Source: Foliamicus sp963666765 (lineage in GTDB: Bacteria; Pseudomonadota; Gammaproteobacteria; Steroidobacterales; Foliamicaceae). Taken from it: DNA of 64,000 bases. Below the pieces are notes generated by a model. The model did not search any database. It was not told the DNA's origin and was given only the letters and a program-made list of their open reading frames with translations. The position numbers were made by a program, and so were the translations under genes. Shown piece after piece: positions 42,772 to 51,408 of the stretch (its first letter is position 1; each line of letters opens with the position of its first letter). The stretch is taken from the NCBI GenBank assembly GCA_963666765.1, contig OY762933.1, positions 1,984,001-2,048,000 on the forward strand. Direction: 5' to 3'.

Positions 42772-43425
42772 ATGAGCGTGCTCCGTCCCAGCCAGGCCGA
42801 CCTGCTGCATCTTGCAATGGAGACCGGCGCCTTGCAGTTCGGCGAGTTCATCACCAAGGGTGGCCGCACAACGCCCTATTTCTTCAATTCCTCGAAACTG
42901 AACAGCGGGCGCGGATCGCTGGTGGCCGGCCAGGCCCTGGCTGAGGTGGCTATCGCTTCAGGTTTGAGATTCAACATGCTGTTCGGTGCGGCCTACAAGG
43001 GCATTCCGCTGGCCGCCATCACCTCCCTGGCCCTGGTACAGGGCTACGGTATCGACATCCCGTACGCCTACAACCGCAAGGAGCGCAAGGACCACGGCGA
43101 AGGCGGAATGGTGGTCGGCGCCGAACTGGGCGGGCGGGTACTGATCGTGGACGACGTGCTGACCGCGGGAACTTCCGCACGCGAGGCGATCGGTCTCGTG
43201 CAGGACGCCGGGGCCGAGCCGGTGGGCCTGCTGCTGTTGCTGGATCGGCAGGAGCGCGGCTCCAGCCAGCTCAGCGCGGCCAGCGAACTGGCCGGCCGGC
43301 ACGGCATCAGCGTCTGCTGCGTTTTCGGCCTGGACAGTCTGCTCAGTGCGATGCGCGCGACCGGACTGGAGCCCGAGGCCCAGAAGAGGATTGCGGCCTA
43401 CCGCAAGCAGTACGGCGCATCCTGA
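42772..43425 (+). CDS. pyrE: Orotate phosphoribosyltransferase PyrE
   Basis: A 217-residue enzyme that makes orotidine 5'-phosphate for pyrimidine synthesis. The PRPP-binding loop VLIVDDVLTAGTSAREAI is clear, together with FFNSSKL and AYNRKERKDHGEGG. Its place beside dut, coaBC and radC matches the E. coli pyrE-dut-dfp-radC order. Seven bases separate it from the hydratase gene; it is convergent with dut. Confidence 0.96.
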   Translation: MSVLRPSQADLLHLAMETGALQFGEFITKGGRTTPYFFNSSKLNSGRGSLVAGQALAEVAIASGLRFNMLFGAAYKGIPLAAITSLALVQGYGIDIPYAYNRKERKDHGEGGMVVGAELGGRVLIVDDVLTAGTSAREAIGLVQDAGAEPVGLLLLLDRQERGSSQLSAASELAGRHGISVCCVFGLDSLLSAMRATGLEPEAQKRIAAYRKQYGAS

Positions 43426-43435
43426 CCCCGGGAAC

Positions 43436-43472
43436 GAAGGCGTCTCGCCTTCGACGAGGGCGGGACACCCTC
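43436..43472. repeat. Double hairpin repeat between pyrE and dut
   Basis: GAAGGCG-TCT-CGCCTTC (43436-43452) is followed by GAGGGCG-GGA-CACCCTC (43456-43472), two adjacent palindromes in the gap between convergent genes. It is the most complete intergenic copy of the family and, by position, could act as a bidirectional terminator. Confidence 0.8.
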
Positions 43473-43473
43473 G

Positions 43474-43950
43474 CTAGTCGCGGCCGGTGTGCCCGAACCC
43501 GCCTTCGCCCCGTTCGGATGCGCTAAATTCCTCGACCACATCGAAGTGCGCACGCGCGACCGGCAAGAGGACCAGCTGCGCCACCCGCATGCCGTCCTCG
43601 AGCACGAACGGTTTGTCGCCGCGGTTCCAGCACGACATCATGATCTCGCCCTGATAGTCGGAGTCGATCAGGCCGACCAGGTTGCCGAGCACCACTCCGT
43701 GCTTGTGGCCGAGTCCGGAGCGCGGAAGGATTACCGCGGCCAGTTCGGGGTCGGCGATATGCAGGGCGATGCCGGTATGCACCAGGCGGGTCTCGCCCGG
43801 CTGAAGCGTGAGCGGCCCGTCCAGGCAGGCGCGAAGGTCCATGCCGGCCGATCCCCGCGTTTCGTAGCGCGGCAGCCGGGCTCTTTCGTCGAGAATGCGT
43901 AACTGAATCGCGCAACCCGGCTTGTCCGCGGGCCGCGCCGGGGGGCTCAC
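43474..43950 (-). CDS. dut: dUTP diphosphatase Dut
   Basis: A 158-residue trimeric dUTPase that hydrolyses dUTP to keep uracil out of DNA. The family motifs are present: RGSAGMDLRACL, LPRSGLGHKHGVVLGNLVGLIDSDY, and the flexible C-terminal RGEGGFGHTGRD that closes the active site. GTG 43950 is taken as the start because it overlaps the coaBC stop (GTGA), although the frame is open further upstream. Confidence 0.94.
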   Translation of the reverse strand: MSPPARPADKPGCAIQLRILDERARLPRYETRGSAGMDLRACLDGPLTLQPGETRLVHTGIALHIADPELAAVILPRSGLGHKHGVVLGNLVGLIDSDYQGEIMMSCWNRGDKPFVLEDGMRVAQLVLLPVARAHFDVVEEFSASERGEGGFGHTGRD

Positions 43951-45182
43951 TGCGCCGAACTCCGGGCGCGCAGCAGGGTCACTTTCTCCAGGCCGCAGCG
44001 TTCGGCGATCAGGCCGATCAAAAGGCGCGCCATCTCCGGCTTGTCGCATGGCCCGATCTGCTGTCCACCGCCTTCCCATACGACCCGGGCGGAAGTCTCC
44101 ACGTCACCGAACCCCCGGCCTTTGCCGACCTGGTTGCCGACGACCATGTCCACGCCCTTGGCATGCAACTTGGCGCGGGCGTTCTTTTCCACCTGCTGGG
44201 TCTCGGCGGCGAAGCCGACCAGGAATGGCCGCCCGGGCAATTCGGCGACGCTGGCCAGAATGTCGGGCGACGGCTTCAGTTCCAGCGAGCCGGCGGATTT
44301 CCCGCGTTTCAGCTTCTTCGGACTGTAATTCGCCGGAGTGTAGTCCGACACGGCGGCGCAGGCAATAAAGATATGGGATTCGGGGACACGCTTCATTACC
44401 GCATCCAGCATTTCCCCGGCAGTGACCACGTCGACGCGCCCCACCTTCGGCGGCGTCGGCAATACCGTAGGCCCGGTCACCAACTGAACGTTTGCGCCGG
44501 CCCTGGCCGCAGCGTCCGCCAGTGCAAACCCCATCGTTCCCGTGCTCCGGTTCGACAGGAATCGCACCGGGTCAATGGGTTCCCTGGTCGGCCCGGCAGT
44601 GATAAGCACACTCTGCCCCGCCAATTGATCGGATACGTCGATTGCGCGCTCGACGGCGGCGATGATGTCGGGCACGGCGCTCATGCGTCCCTCGCCCACG
44701 TCCCCGCAGGCCTGCTCGCCGTGATCAGGGCCCACCACGACACACCCCCGGCGGCGCAGCGTGGCGCAGTTGTCCTGCGTGGCCTGGTTGCTCCACATGT
44801 TGCGGTTCATCGCCGGCGCCACCAGCACAGGCGCTGTGCTGGCCAGGCACAGCGTGCTCAGGAGGTCGGAAGCCTCGCCCCGGGCCAGACGCGCAAGTGT
44901 GCCGGCAGTAGCCGGGGCCACAACGATGCAGTCCGCCCATCTGGCCAACTCGATATGGCTCATCGCCGCTTCCGCTTCCGCGTCCCAAAGCGAACTGCGC
45001 ACCGGCGCACCCGTAACCGCCTGCATCAGAAGCGGAGAAATCAGCTTCGCGCCGCCTTCCGTCAGTACCGCGCGAACCTCGGCGCCGTGGTCGGCCAGCC
45101 GCCGCGCCAACTCCGGCGCACGGTAGGCCGCAACGCTCCCGCTCACGCCCAGCAAGACTTTCCTGTTGCCGAGAATATGCAT
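43947..45182 (-). CDS. coaBC: Phosphopantothenoylcysteine synthetase/decarboxylase CoaBC
   Basis: A 411-residue bifunctional enzyme of coenzyme A synthesis. The N-terminal CoaC flavoprotein domain has LLGVSGSVAAYRAPEL and the catalytic motifs VVAPATAGTLARLA and APAMNRNMW; the C-terminal CoaB domain has LITAGPTREPIDPVRFLSNRSTGTMG. It works downstream of CoaX (24109-24897). It overlaps dut and diverges from radC. Confidence 0.95.
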   Translation of the reverse strand: MHILGNRKVLLGVSGSVAAYRAPELARRLADHGAEVRAVLTEGGAKLISPLLMQAVTGAPVRSSLWDAEAEAAMSHIELARWADCIVVAPATAGTLARLARGEASDLLSTLCLASTAPVLVAPAMNRNMWSNQATQDNCATLRRRGCVVVGPDHGEQACGDVGEGRMSAVPDIIAAVERAIDVSDQLAGQSVLITAGPTREPIDPVRFLSNRSTGTMGFALADAAARAGANVQLVTGPTVLPTPPKVGRVDVVTAGEMLDAVMKRVPESHIFIACAAVSDYTPANYSPKKLKRGKSAGSLELKPSPDILASVAELPGRPFLVGFAAETQQVEKNARAKLHAKGVDMVVGNQVGKGRGFGDVETSARVVWEGGGQQIGPCDKPEMARLLIGLIAERCGLEKVTLLRARSSAQ

Positions 45183-45289
45183 TTCCGCCGCCCATTATCC
45201 CAGCAAACACCGCGCCGTTGCTGCATTTCTTTGCAAACGCGCCGCCATTCGGCCTTTGCGGCGCACCCGGCGGCTTGCACACTCAACAC

Positions 45290-45973
45290 ATGGCCGGTTC
45301 AAGGATTAACCAGTGGCCGAGCGCTCAGCGACCCCGGGAACGGTTCCTGAGCGAAGGGGTCCACAGCATCTCGGATGCCGAACTGCTGTGCATTCTGCTG
45401 GGATCGGGTTCCGCCGGAATGTCCGCGCTGGAACTGGCCCGGGAGTTGCTGCTGCGCTTCGGCAGCCTGCGCGGGATATTCGCGGCCACGCCCCGCGAGC
45501 TCGCCGCGGTGCGCGGAATCGGAGCGGCCAAGGCCACCGCGATCACGGCCGCGCGGGAATGCTACGCCAGGTCGCTGAAGGAAAAGCTCACGACAGGCCG
45601 CCGGCTGAGCAACTCGGCCGACAGCGAGCGCTTTCTTCTGGCACGGCTGCGTGACCGCCGCTATGAGACCTTCTGCTGCATGTTCCTGGATTGCCGCAAC
45701 CGGGTGCTGGCCTTTGAGGAGATTTTTCACGGCACCCTCGACAGCGCCATGGTCTATCCGCGCGAAATCGTGCGCCGCGCCATGGAACGAAATGCCGCGG
45801 CGGTCATTCTTGCCCACAACCACCCCTCGGGCGTGGCCGAGCCCAGCCAGGCGGACCATCTCATTACCGAGCGCATCCGCAAGGCGCTGGAACTCATCGA
45901 CGTGCGGGTGCTGGACCATTTCATCGTCGGGCACGACGGATGCGCCTCGCTCGCGCGCCTGGGGGCGCTGTGA
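45290..45973 (+). CDS. radC: RadC family protein (JAB/MPN domain)
   Basis: A 227-residue protein with an N-terminal helix-hairpin-helix (IRGIGAAKATAI-like, GIGAAKATAI) and a C-terminal JAB domain with the metal motif LAHNHPSGVAEPSQAD. RadC was once linked to DNA repair; its biochemical role remains unclear, and relatives occur on mobile elements. Here it is in its chromosomal location next to coaBC. The ATG at 45290 is used; the frame is open upstream. Confidence 0.93.
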   Translation: MAGSRINQWPSAQRPRERFLSEGVHSISDAELLCILLGSGSAGMSALELARELLLRFGSLRGIFAATPRELAAVRGIGAAKATAITAARECYARSLKEKLTTGRRLSNSADSERFLLARLRDRRYETFCCMFLDCRNRVLAFEEIFHGTLDSAMVYPREIVRRAMERNAAAVILAHNHPSGVAEPSQADHLITERIRKALELIDVRVLDHFIVGHDGCASLARLGAL

Positions 45974-46025
45974 ATATGGGCATTTCCGCAGAGGTTCCGC
46001 CCGCGGAGCCAGGGAAAACGCCGCT

Positions 46026-46361
46026 TCAGTCTCCCAGCGAGTCCAGGGCCCCGTCACGGGAGGCATGTACCGGAATGATCTTGTCGAAACCGGTCATTTC
46101 AAAAACGTACCGGATACGAGGCTCCAGGCAACATAGCGCGAATCTGACGCCCTGCTCCTGCAACTCCCGGGCAATGATCAGGAAAGCGCTCAATCCCGCG
46201 CTGCTGAATTCAGTGACTTCATGGCAATCGACGACGACCGCGCCTTCGTCGCCCAGCACTGCCTGCAGGGAACGCTTGAAATCCTGGGCATTCGATCCGT
46301 CGATGCGCCCCGCCGCGTAGGCGATCAGCGTTTCGTTTAGAGTCTCAGTGCGAATCCGCAT
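46026..46361 (-). CDS. STAS domain protein, anti-sigma factor antagonist-like
   Basis: A 111-residue single STAS domain (LIAYAAGRIDGSNAQDFKRSL, VVVDCHEVTEFSSAGLSAFLI). The serine pair in EFSSAGL marks the site phosphorylated in SpoIIAA/RsbV-type partner-switching proteins. No cognate kinase or phosphatase is adjacent. An IS1182-type insertion sits 43 bases upstream of the ATG at 46361, so its native promoter was probably displaced. Confidence 0.85.
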   Translation of the reverse strand: MRIRTETLNETLIAYAAGRIDGSNAQDFKRSLQAVLGDEGAVVVDCHEVTEFSSAGLSAFLIIARELQEQGVRFALCCLEPRIRYVFEMTGFDKIIPVHASRDGALDSLGD

Positions 46362-46404
46362 CGGACCAGTGGCTCCCCCCAAGCCAACGCTCCCTGGATT
46401 CTAG

Positions 46405-48016
46405 CAGCCTGTCGGGCTTAGGGTTGCCGTAGTGGGTTGCGGTGCCGCTCCCCACGGCCTCGAATGGCCGCCCTGGGGACCGCATTCGACGGGCGGGAAA
46501 TTCCGGCAACCCGGCCAGCGCCCTCCCGGGGTTCCCGGAAGCCGACGAAAGCGCCCCAGGAGGCCGAAACAGGCAGATACGACTCGCCGGATCATCGGTT
46601 TACGCCATTTTCAAGCGGTGCAATCGCTTGCAGTTGTAGGCCAGCGTCACCAGGGCCCACTCGCCCTCCACCTTGTTCCGGCCCCGAAGCAAAAACCGCC
46701 GAAATCCCATCGCCTCCTTCACGATCCCGAACACCGGCTCCACCGTCTGCTTGCGCAAGCGATACAGCGCCCGGTTCTCTTCTGTTTCCATCTTCTCCTT
46801 CATCCGCTTGAGCCATTCCGCCTTCGGCTCCTTCGCCGCCTGGCCTTCAACCGGTGGACGAAAATCATGCGCACGGCGACGATCCTCCGTCCCGACCGCC
46901 ACCAGAACCTTAAGGCCCCGGCCTTCCAGCCGCGCCACCTCCGAACCCGACGCATAGCCGTTGTCCGCCAACACCCGGCCGGGTTCGCCCAACGCCTTGG
47001 GAATCGTCTCCACATCCGCAACCAACTCGCGCCTATCGCTCGCGCAGGAACTCACCCGCGAACCCAAAACCAACTGGCTTCCGTGCGCATCCACCACCGC
47101 CTGCGCGTTATACGCCTGACGCCATTCGCTGCGTTTGTTCTTGCGCATCAGCGCACTGTCCGAATCCGTCAGGTTGATCTGCTCCTCCGGCCTCGGCTCC
47201 TTACCCGGCTCCTTGATCTTCGCGCCCTTGGCGCGGCCCTCGCGCTTGTCGCGCGCCGCCACCTTGCGCTCATACGCCGCCCGATCCAACGCCGCCTGCG
47301 AACGCGCACGGCGATCCAACTTGGCGCACGCCCGATCCAGCTTCGCCTTCAGCTTCTCGCGACGCCGCAAATCTTCCGGCAAACTCTCCGCATCCGGCCC
47401 CGACTGCGCATCCGCACGCTCCGCGCGGCCCAGCAAGTCCTCAATCTCTCCGCGCAACTGCTCCCGAAGCGCATGGGCGCGATCCCGACGGAGGCTGTTG
47501 CGCTTGCTCGCGTTGGCGTCCACCTTCGTCCCGTCCACGCTCACCGTGCCCACCTTCAGCAACTGCAACTCCCGCGCCATCAGCAATACCCGCAAAAACG
47601 CCTCCCCCACCGCCTCGAAGTTCTCCCGCCGAAACGTGCAGATCGTGTCATGATCCGGATGACAGTTCGCTGTCACATACCGAACCCCAATGTCCCGATA
47701 CGTCGCCCGCTCGATCCGACGCGAACCGAATATCCCGTGCGCGTAGCAGTAAATCAAAAGCGCCAGCATCATCCGCGGGTGATACTGCGCCGAACCCGTG
47801 CCCCGCTCGTTCACCTTGAACGATTCCATCGGAATCCGCTCCACCGCCTCCAGAACAAAATGCGCCAAGTCGTCCGACGCAACCCACTCGCGAAGGTCCG
47901 GAGGCAAAAGGTAGGCTTGGCTCGAATCCCGCTCCACAAACTTCGGCATCTCGATTACCCTATGGCCTGGACCGACCCAATTGTAAGAAAATACAGCCCC
48001 TAAGTCCGACAGGCTG
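46405..48016. mobile_element. IS1182-family insertion sequence, intact
   Basis: A 1612-bp element with terminal inverted repeats CAGCCTGTCGGGCTTAGGG at the left and its complement (one mismatch) at the right. CTAG flanks both ends (46401-46404, 48017-48020) and may be the target duplication or part of the target palindrome. It carries one full-length transposase on the minus strand. It separates rpmG from the STAS gene. Confidence 0.88.
46600..47949 (-). CDS. IS1182-family transposase
   Basis: A 449-residue transposase. The N-terminal region has HPDHDTICTFRREN, a hallmark of the IS1182/IS1380-like DDE group; the catalytic acids are expected in VSVDGTKVDAN, in LADNGYAS and in VEPVFGIVKEAMGFRRFLLRG near the C-terminus. 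A long basic helical insertion lies at about 160-260. The frame is intact, so the element may still be mobile. Confidence 0.9.
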   Translation of the reverse strand: MPKFVERDSSQAYLLPPDLREWVASDDLAHFVLEAVERIPMESFKVNERGTGSAQYHPRMMLALLIYCYAHGIFGSRRIERATYRDIGVRYVTANCHPDHDTICTFRRENFEAVGEAFLRVLLMARELQLLKVGTVSVDGTKVDANASKRNSLRRDRAHALREQLRGEIEDLLGRAERADAQSGPDAESLPEDLRRREKLKAKLDRACAKLDRRARSQAALDRAAYERKVAARDKREGRAKGAKIKEPGKEPRPEEQINLTDSDSALMRKNKRSEWRQAYNAQAVVDAHGSQLVLGSRVSSCASDRRELVADVETIPKALGEPGRVLADNGYASGSEVARLEGRGLKVLVAVGTEDRRRAHDFRPPVEGQAAKEPKAEWLKRMKEKMETEENRALYRLRKQTVEPVFGIVKEAMGFRRFLLRGRNKVEGEWALVTLAYNCKRLHRLKMA

Positions 48017-48053
48017 CTAGCACCGGCAAATCCGGCCGCGATGCGCGGCGAAA

Positions 48054-48209
48054 CTACTTGATCTTGGCTTCCTTGTAGATAACGTGCTTGCGTGCGCGCG
48101 GGTCGTACTTCTTCACTTCCACCTTTTCCGGGTGCGTCCTGCGGTTCTTGGTGGTGGTATAGAAGTGACCCGTTCCGGCGCTGGAAACCAACCTGATTTT
48201 TTCCCGCAT
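48054..48209 (-). CDS. rpmG: 50S ribosomal protein L33
   Basis: A 51-residue protein starting MREKIRLVSSAGTGHFYTTT and ending HVIYKEAKIK, matching L33 along its full length. This type lacks the Cys pairs of zinc-binding L33. It follows rpmB on the minus strand with 25 bases between. The IS element begins 37 bases after its stop, so it is not interrupted. Confidence 0.97.
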   Translation of the reverse strand: MREKIRLVSSAGTGHFYTTTKNRRTHPEKVEVKKYDPRARKHVIYKEAKIK

Positions 48210-48234
48210 TTCGCTGACTCCCTTGAGCGGCGCC

Positions 48235-48471
48235 TTATACCCGCTCGCCTGCCGCGCGCAGGTTCGCCAAGACCGTTTCGATGCCGTCGCGGTCGATGAT
48301 CTTCAGCCCCTTGCGCGAGACCCGCAGGGTTACATAACGCTTTTCGCTCTCCACCCAGAAGCGATGCGTGTGGAGATTGGGCAGAAAACGGCGGCGGCGC
48401 TTATTATGCGCGTGCGAAACGGTGTTTCCCGACATGGGCCGTTTCCCCGTTACCTGGCATACGCGTGACAT
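48235..48471 (-). CDS. rpmB: 50S ribosomal protein L28
   Basis: A 78-residue protein starting MSRVCQVTGKRPMSGNTVSH, matching gammaproteobacterial L28 over its length. The rpmB-rpmG operon next to radC/coaBC is conserved in Gammaproteobacteria. Confidence 0.97.
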   Translation of the reverse strand: MSRVCQVTGKRPMSGNTVSHAHNKRRRRFLPNLHTHRFWVESEKRYVTLRVSRKGLKIIDRDGIETVLANLRAAGERV

Positions 48472-48509
48472 GGCTCTTTCCCCGGCGAGCGCCGACTGAG
48501 CGCGGCATT

Positions 48510-49931
48510 TTATAGCAAGACGCGGTTCTCCGGCGTGGGGCGCGAACCGAAGAATGCGATCGCCATGGTCAGGATCAACGGAAGCAGCCGCTCCGCCCAG
48601 TCGCCCGGCGTGTTTTCCTGCCAGTTCAGCAGCACGGTAAACGCGAAGCCGCAGGCGAGCACGGCCAGCGCATAGGCGGGCCGCACCGGGCGGCGCAGCA
48701 CCGTCATGACCACCAGCGGGGCGAACGATGCGCCCAGGGCGTGCCAGGCGAACAGCACCCGCGTGAAGATGGCCTCGGGCGCGAACAGGGCGATCAGTGT
48801 GGCGCCGGCCGTAATGACGGCAACCACCATGTATGTGGACTTGAGGCCCTTGCGCTCGCGCACGCGCTCCAGCCGCCAGTCGCGCGAGGCGGCTGCGGCT
48901 CCGGCCAGCAATTGGCTGTCGGCGGTGGACATGATGGCGCTCAGGACCGCCGCGATCACCAATCCCGACAGCACCGGCGGCAGAAAGCCCGCGGCGGTCC
49001 GGAACAGGACAGTCTCCGGGTTGCCGAGATCGGAAAACAGGACGCGTCCGGCAAGCCCCAGCGCGGTCATGCCGGAAAGAACCAGCACGACCCAGGAAAG
49101 GGCGATAATCCGGCCCTGGCGGATGGCCTTGTCGTCCCTGGCCGCCATGTAGCGGTTGACCACGTGCGGCTGTCCGGGCTGGGCAAGACCCACGGAAAGG
49201 CAGCCGATTACGAAACCCACGCCGGCAATACCGGCGTTTGCGGGCGTGAATCGCAGCGTCCCGTCGTCGGCAAGAAAGGCCTGCGCCGAACCCTGAACTT
49301 CCGCCAGGGCGAACAGGGCGACGATCGGCAGGGCAACCGCCACGAACACCATCAGCAGGCCCTGCAGCGTGTCGGTAACGCTCACCGCCAGAAAGCCCCC
49401 GAGCAGCGTGTAGGCAAGGATGATCGCGGCCCCCAGGATGATGCTGGCGTCGCCGGGCAGGCCCAGCGCCTGGCTGAAGGCGTCGCCGGCCGCCTGAAAC
49501 TGCGCGGCGACATAGAACACGAATGACACGAGGATGATCAGCGAGGCGAGCTTGCGGGAGGCGCGCCGGAGGGCATCGTCGCCGTCGCCCAGCAGCAGCT
49601 CGGTAAGGGTGAGGGCGCCGGTCCGGAGTGCGATGACGCGCAGCCGCGGTCCCACCCAGAACCAGTTGATGATGTATCCCAGTATCACGCCGCCGCAGAG
49701 CCATACGGCGGGGAGTCCCTGGGTCAGGGCAAAACCGCTGACTCCAAGCAGGGTCCAGGCCGACGCCGCGCTGGCCGATGAACTGATGGACGTGACCCAG
49801 GCGCCGATGCTCCGGCCGCCCAGGAAGAACTCGCCCTGGTCCTGCGAGCGGCGGTAGGCCCACAGGCCGATGCCCAGCAGGACCAGCTTGTAGCAGATCA
49901 GCGTCGTGATGACGGTTGCGTTGCTGGTCAT
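48510..49931 (-). CDS. Sodium:solute symporter (SSS family, PutP-like), copy 1
   Basis: A 473-residue membrane protein with about 12-13 transmembrane helices. The SSS pattern is present: FFLGGRSIGAWVTSIS near the start and GFVIGCLSVGLAQPGQPHVVNRYMAARD in the middle. SSS carriers use the sodium gradient to import proline, pantothenate and similar solutes; the PutP-like GxPH segment favours proline. It starts 3 bases after the stop of its close paralogue, so the two form one operon. Confidence 0.85.
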   Translation of the reverse strand: MTSNATVITTLICYKLVLLGIGLWAYRRSQDQGEFFLGGRSIGAWVTSISSSASAASAWTLLGVSGFALTQGLPAVWLCGGVILGYIINWFWVGPRLRVIALRTGALTLTELLLGDGDDALRRASRKLASLIILVSFVFYVAAQFQAAGDAFSQALGLPGDASIILGAAIILAYTLLGGFLAVSVTDTLQGLLMVFVAVALPIVALFALAEVQGSAQAFLADDGTLRFTPANAGIAGVGFVIGCLSVGLAQPGQPHVVNRYMAARDDKAIRQGRIIALSWVVLVLSGMTALGLAGRVLFSDLGNPETVLFRTAAGFLPPVLSGLVIAAVLSAIMSTADSQLLAGAAAASRDWRLERVRERKGLKSTYMVVAVITAGATLIALFAPEAIFTRVLFAWHALGASFAPLVVMTVLRRPVRPAYALAVLACGFAFTVLLNWQENTPGDWAERLLPLILTMAIAFFGSRPTPENRVLL

Positions 49932-49933
49932 CT

Positions 49934-51352
49934 TTACGGGCGATCCGCTTTTGCGGCGATCCGCCGTGACCCGGCTATCGCAATGCTCATGGTGACGATG
50001 AAGGGCAGCAGGCGCTCCAGCCAGTCACCCGGCGTGTCCGGCTGCTGGTGAAGCAGGACCGTGAAGGTGAAGCCGCAGAGCAGCACCGCCAGCGCGTAGC
50101 CCGATCTGACCTGTCTTCCCAGCACGGCCATGTACACCAGCGGGGCGAGCGAAGCGCCCAGCGCATGCCAGGCGAAAAGGACGCGCAGGAAAATCGATTG
50201 CGGCGCGAACAATGCGAGAAGCGTTGCGCCGATGGTGATCGCCGTTACGGCGGCGTAGGTGAACTTGAGCCCGGCCGACCGCCGCGCCCGCTTCAGGTTC
50301 CAGTCGCGCGAGATGGCCGCCGCCCCGGTCAGCAACTGGCTGTCCGCGGTGGACATGATGGCGCTCAGGACCGCCGCGATCACGATGCCCGCCAGGACCG
50401 GGGGCAACAGCCGCTGGGTCGCGACAAAGAACAGGTCCTCGGGATTTCCGATGTCCGAGTACAGCACCCTCCCCGCCAGTCCGAGCACGGTCATGCCGGT
50501 AAACACGAAACCCACCCACACCAGCGCGATGATCCGTCCGCGGCGCACCGCCCGGTTGTCGCGGGCCGCCATGAAGCGATTGACGACATGCGGCTGACCC
50601 GGCTGCCCCAGGGCCGGGCTCAGCGAACCGATAACAAAGCCGATCGCCGCAAGCCCTGCCTGCGGAGGCGCGATGCTGAATGCCTCCCCGCGAACGCTGA
50701 ACACGTGTTGCGTCCCGGTCAGCGCGATCACCGTCAGCACCACGACCAGCGGAAGGAGTATCGAGACCAGCAGCATCAGCGCGCCCTGCACGCTGTCCGT
50801 GAGGCTCACCGCCAGGAAGCCGCCGAGCAGCGTGTAGGCGAGGATCACCGCGGCGCCCACCACGATCCCGGATTCCACCGAAAGGCCCAGCGACTCGTTG
50901 AAGGCATTGGCGGCCGCCTGGAACTGGGCCGCCACGTAGAACATGAAGCACACGAGGATGATGACGGACGCGACGCGCCGGGCCAGGCGCGCGTATACAT
51001 CGTCGCCGCCGAGCAGCAGTTCGGTCAGGGTCAGCGCGCCGGTCTGGCCGGCGGCCCGGTGGATGCGCGGCGCCACCCAGCACCAGTTGATCACAAACCC
51101 GCCGACTATGCCCAGAGTCAACCATATGGCCGGCGGGCCGACGGCAAAGGCGAACCCGCTCACGCCCAGCAACGTCCAGGCCGACGTGGTGCTGGCGCAG
51201 GCGCTGAGCGACGTCACCCAGGCGCCGATGCGCCTTCCGCCCAGCAGGAACTCGCCCTGGTCCTGGGTGCGCCGATGCGCCCACAGGCCGATCGAGAGCA
51301 GGACCAGCTTGTACAGGACGAGGGTGACGATTACGGTGGTGGTGCTGTTCAT
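49934..51352 (-). CDS. Sodium:solute symporter (SSS family, PutP-like), copy 2
   Basis: A 472-residue paralogue of the next gene downstream, similar along the whole length (DQGEFLLGGRRIGAWVTSLS and GQPGQPHVVNRFMAARD). The ATG at 51352 is used. A tandem duplication with divergence probably gave two carriers of different affinity or substrate. The link to PutA at 5.8 kb is inferred from function only. Confidence 0.85.
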   Translation of the reverse strand: MNSTTTVIVTLVLYKLVLLSIGLWAHRRTQDQGEFLLGGRRIGAWVTSLSACASTTSAWTLLGVSGFAFAVGPPAIWLTLGIVGGFVINWCWVAPRIHRAAGQTGALTLTELLLGGDDVYARLARRVASVIILVCFMFYVAAQFQAAANAFNESLGLSVESGIVVGAAVILAYTLLGGFLAVSLTDSVQGALMLLVSILLPLVVVLTVIALTGTQHVFSVRGEAFSIAPPQAGLAAIGFVIGSLSPALGQPGQPHVVNRFMAARDNRAVRRGRIIALVWVGFVFTGMTVLGLAGRVLYSDIGNPEDLFFVATQRLLPPVLAGIVIAAVLSAIMSTADSQLLTGAAAISRDWNLKRARRSAGLKFTYAAVTAITIGATLLALFAPQSIFLRVLFAWHALGASLAPLVYMAVLGRQVRSGYALAVLLCGFTFTVLLHQQPDTPGDWLERLLPFIVTMSIAIAGSRRIAAKADRP

Positions 51353-51408
51353 CCGGGCAACTATAGCGGCGCAGGCTGATGCAAGACCATGCGACATACA
51401 ATTTCCTC

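Noticed and set aside
46432..48003. A 523-residue plus-strand open frame inside the IS
   Set aside because: It is antisense to the intact transposase and reads as an Arg/His/Pro-rich shadow; nothing in it suggests a passenger gene.
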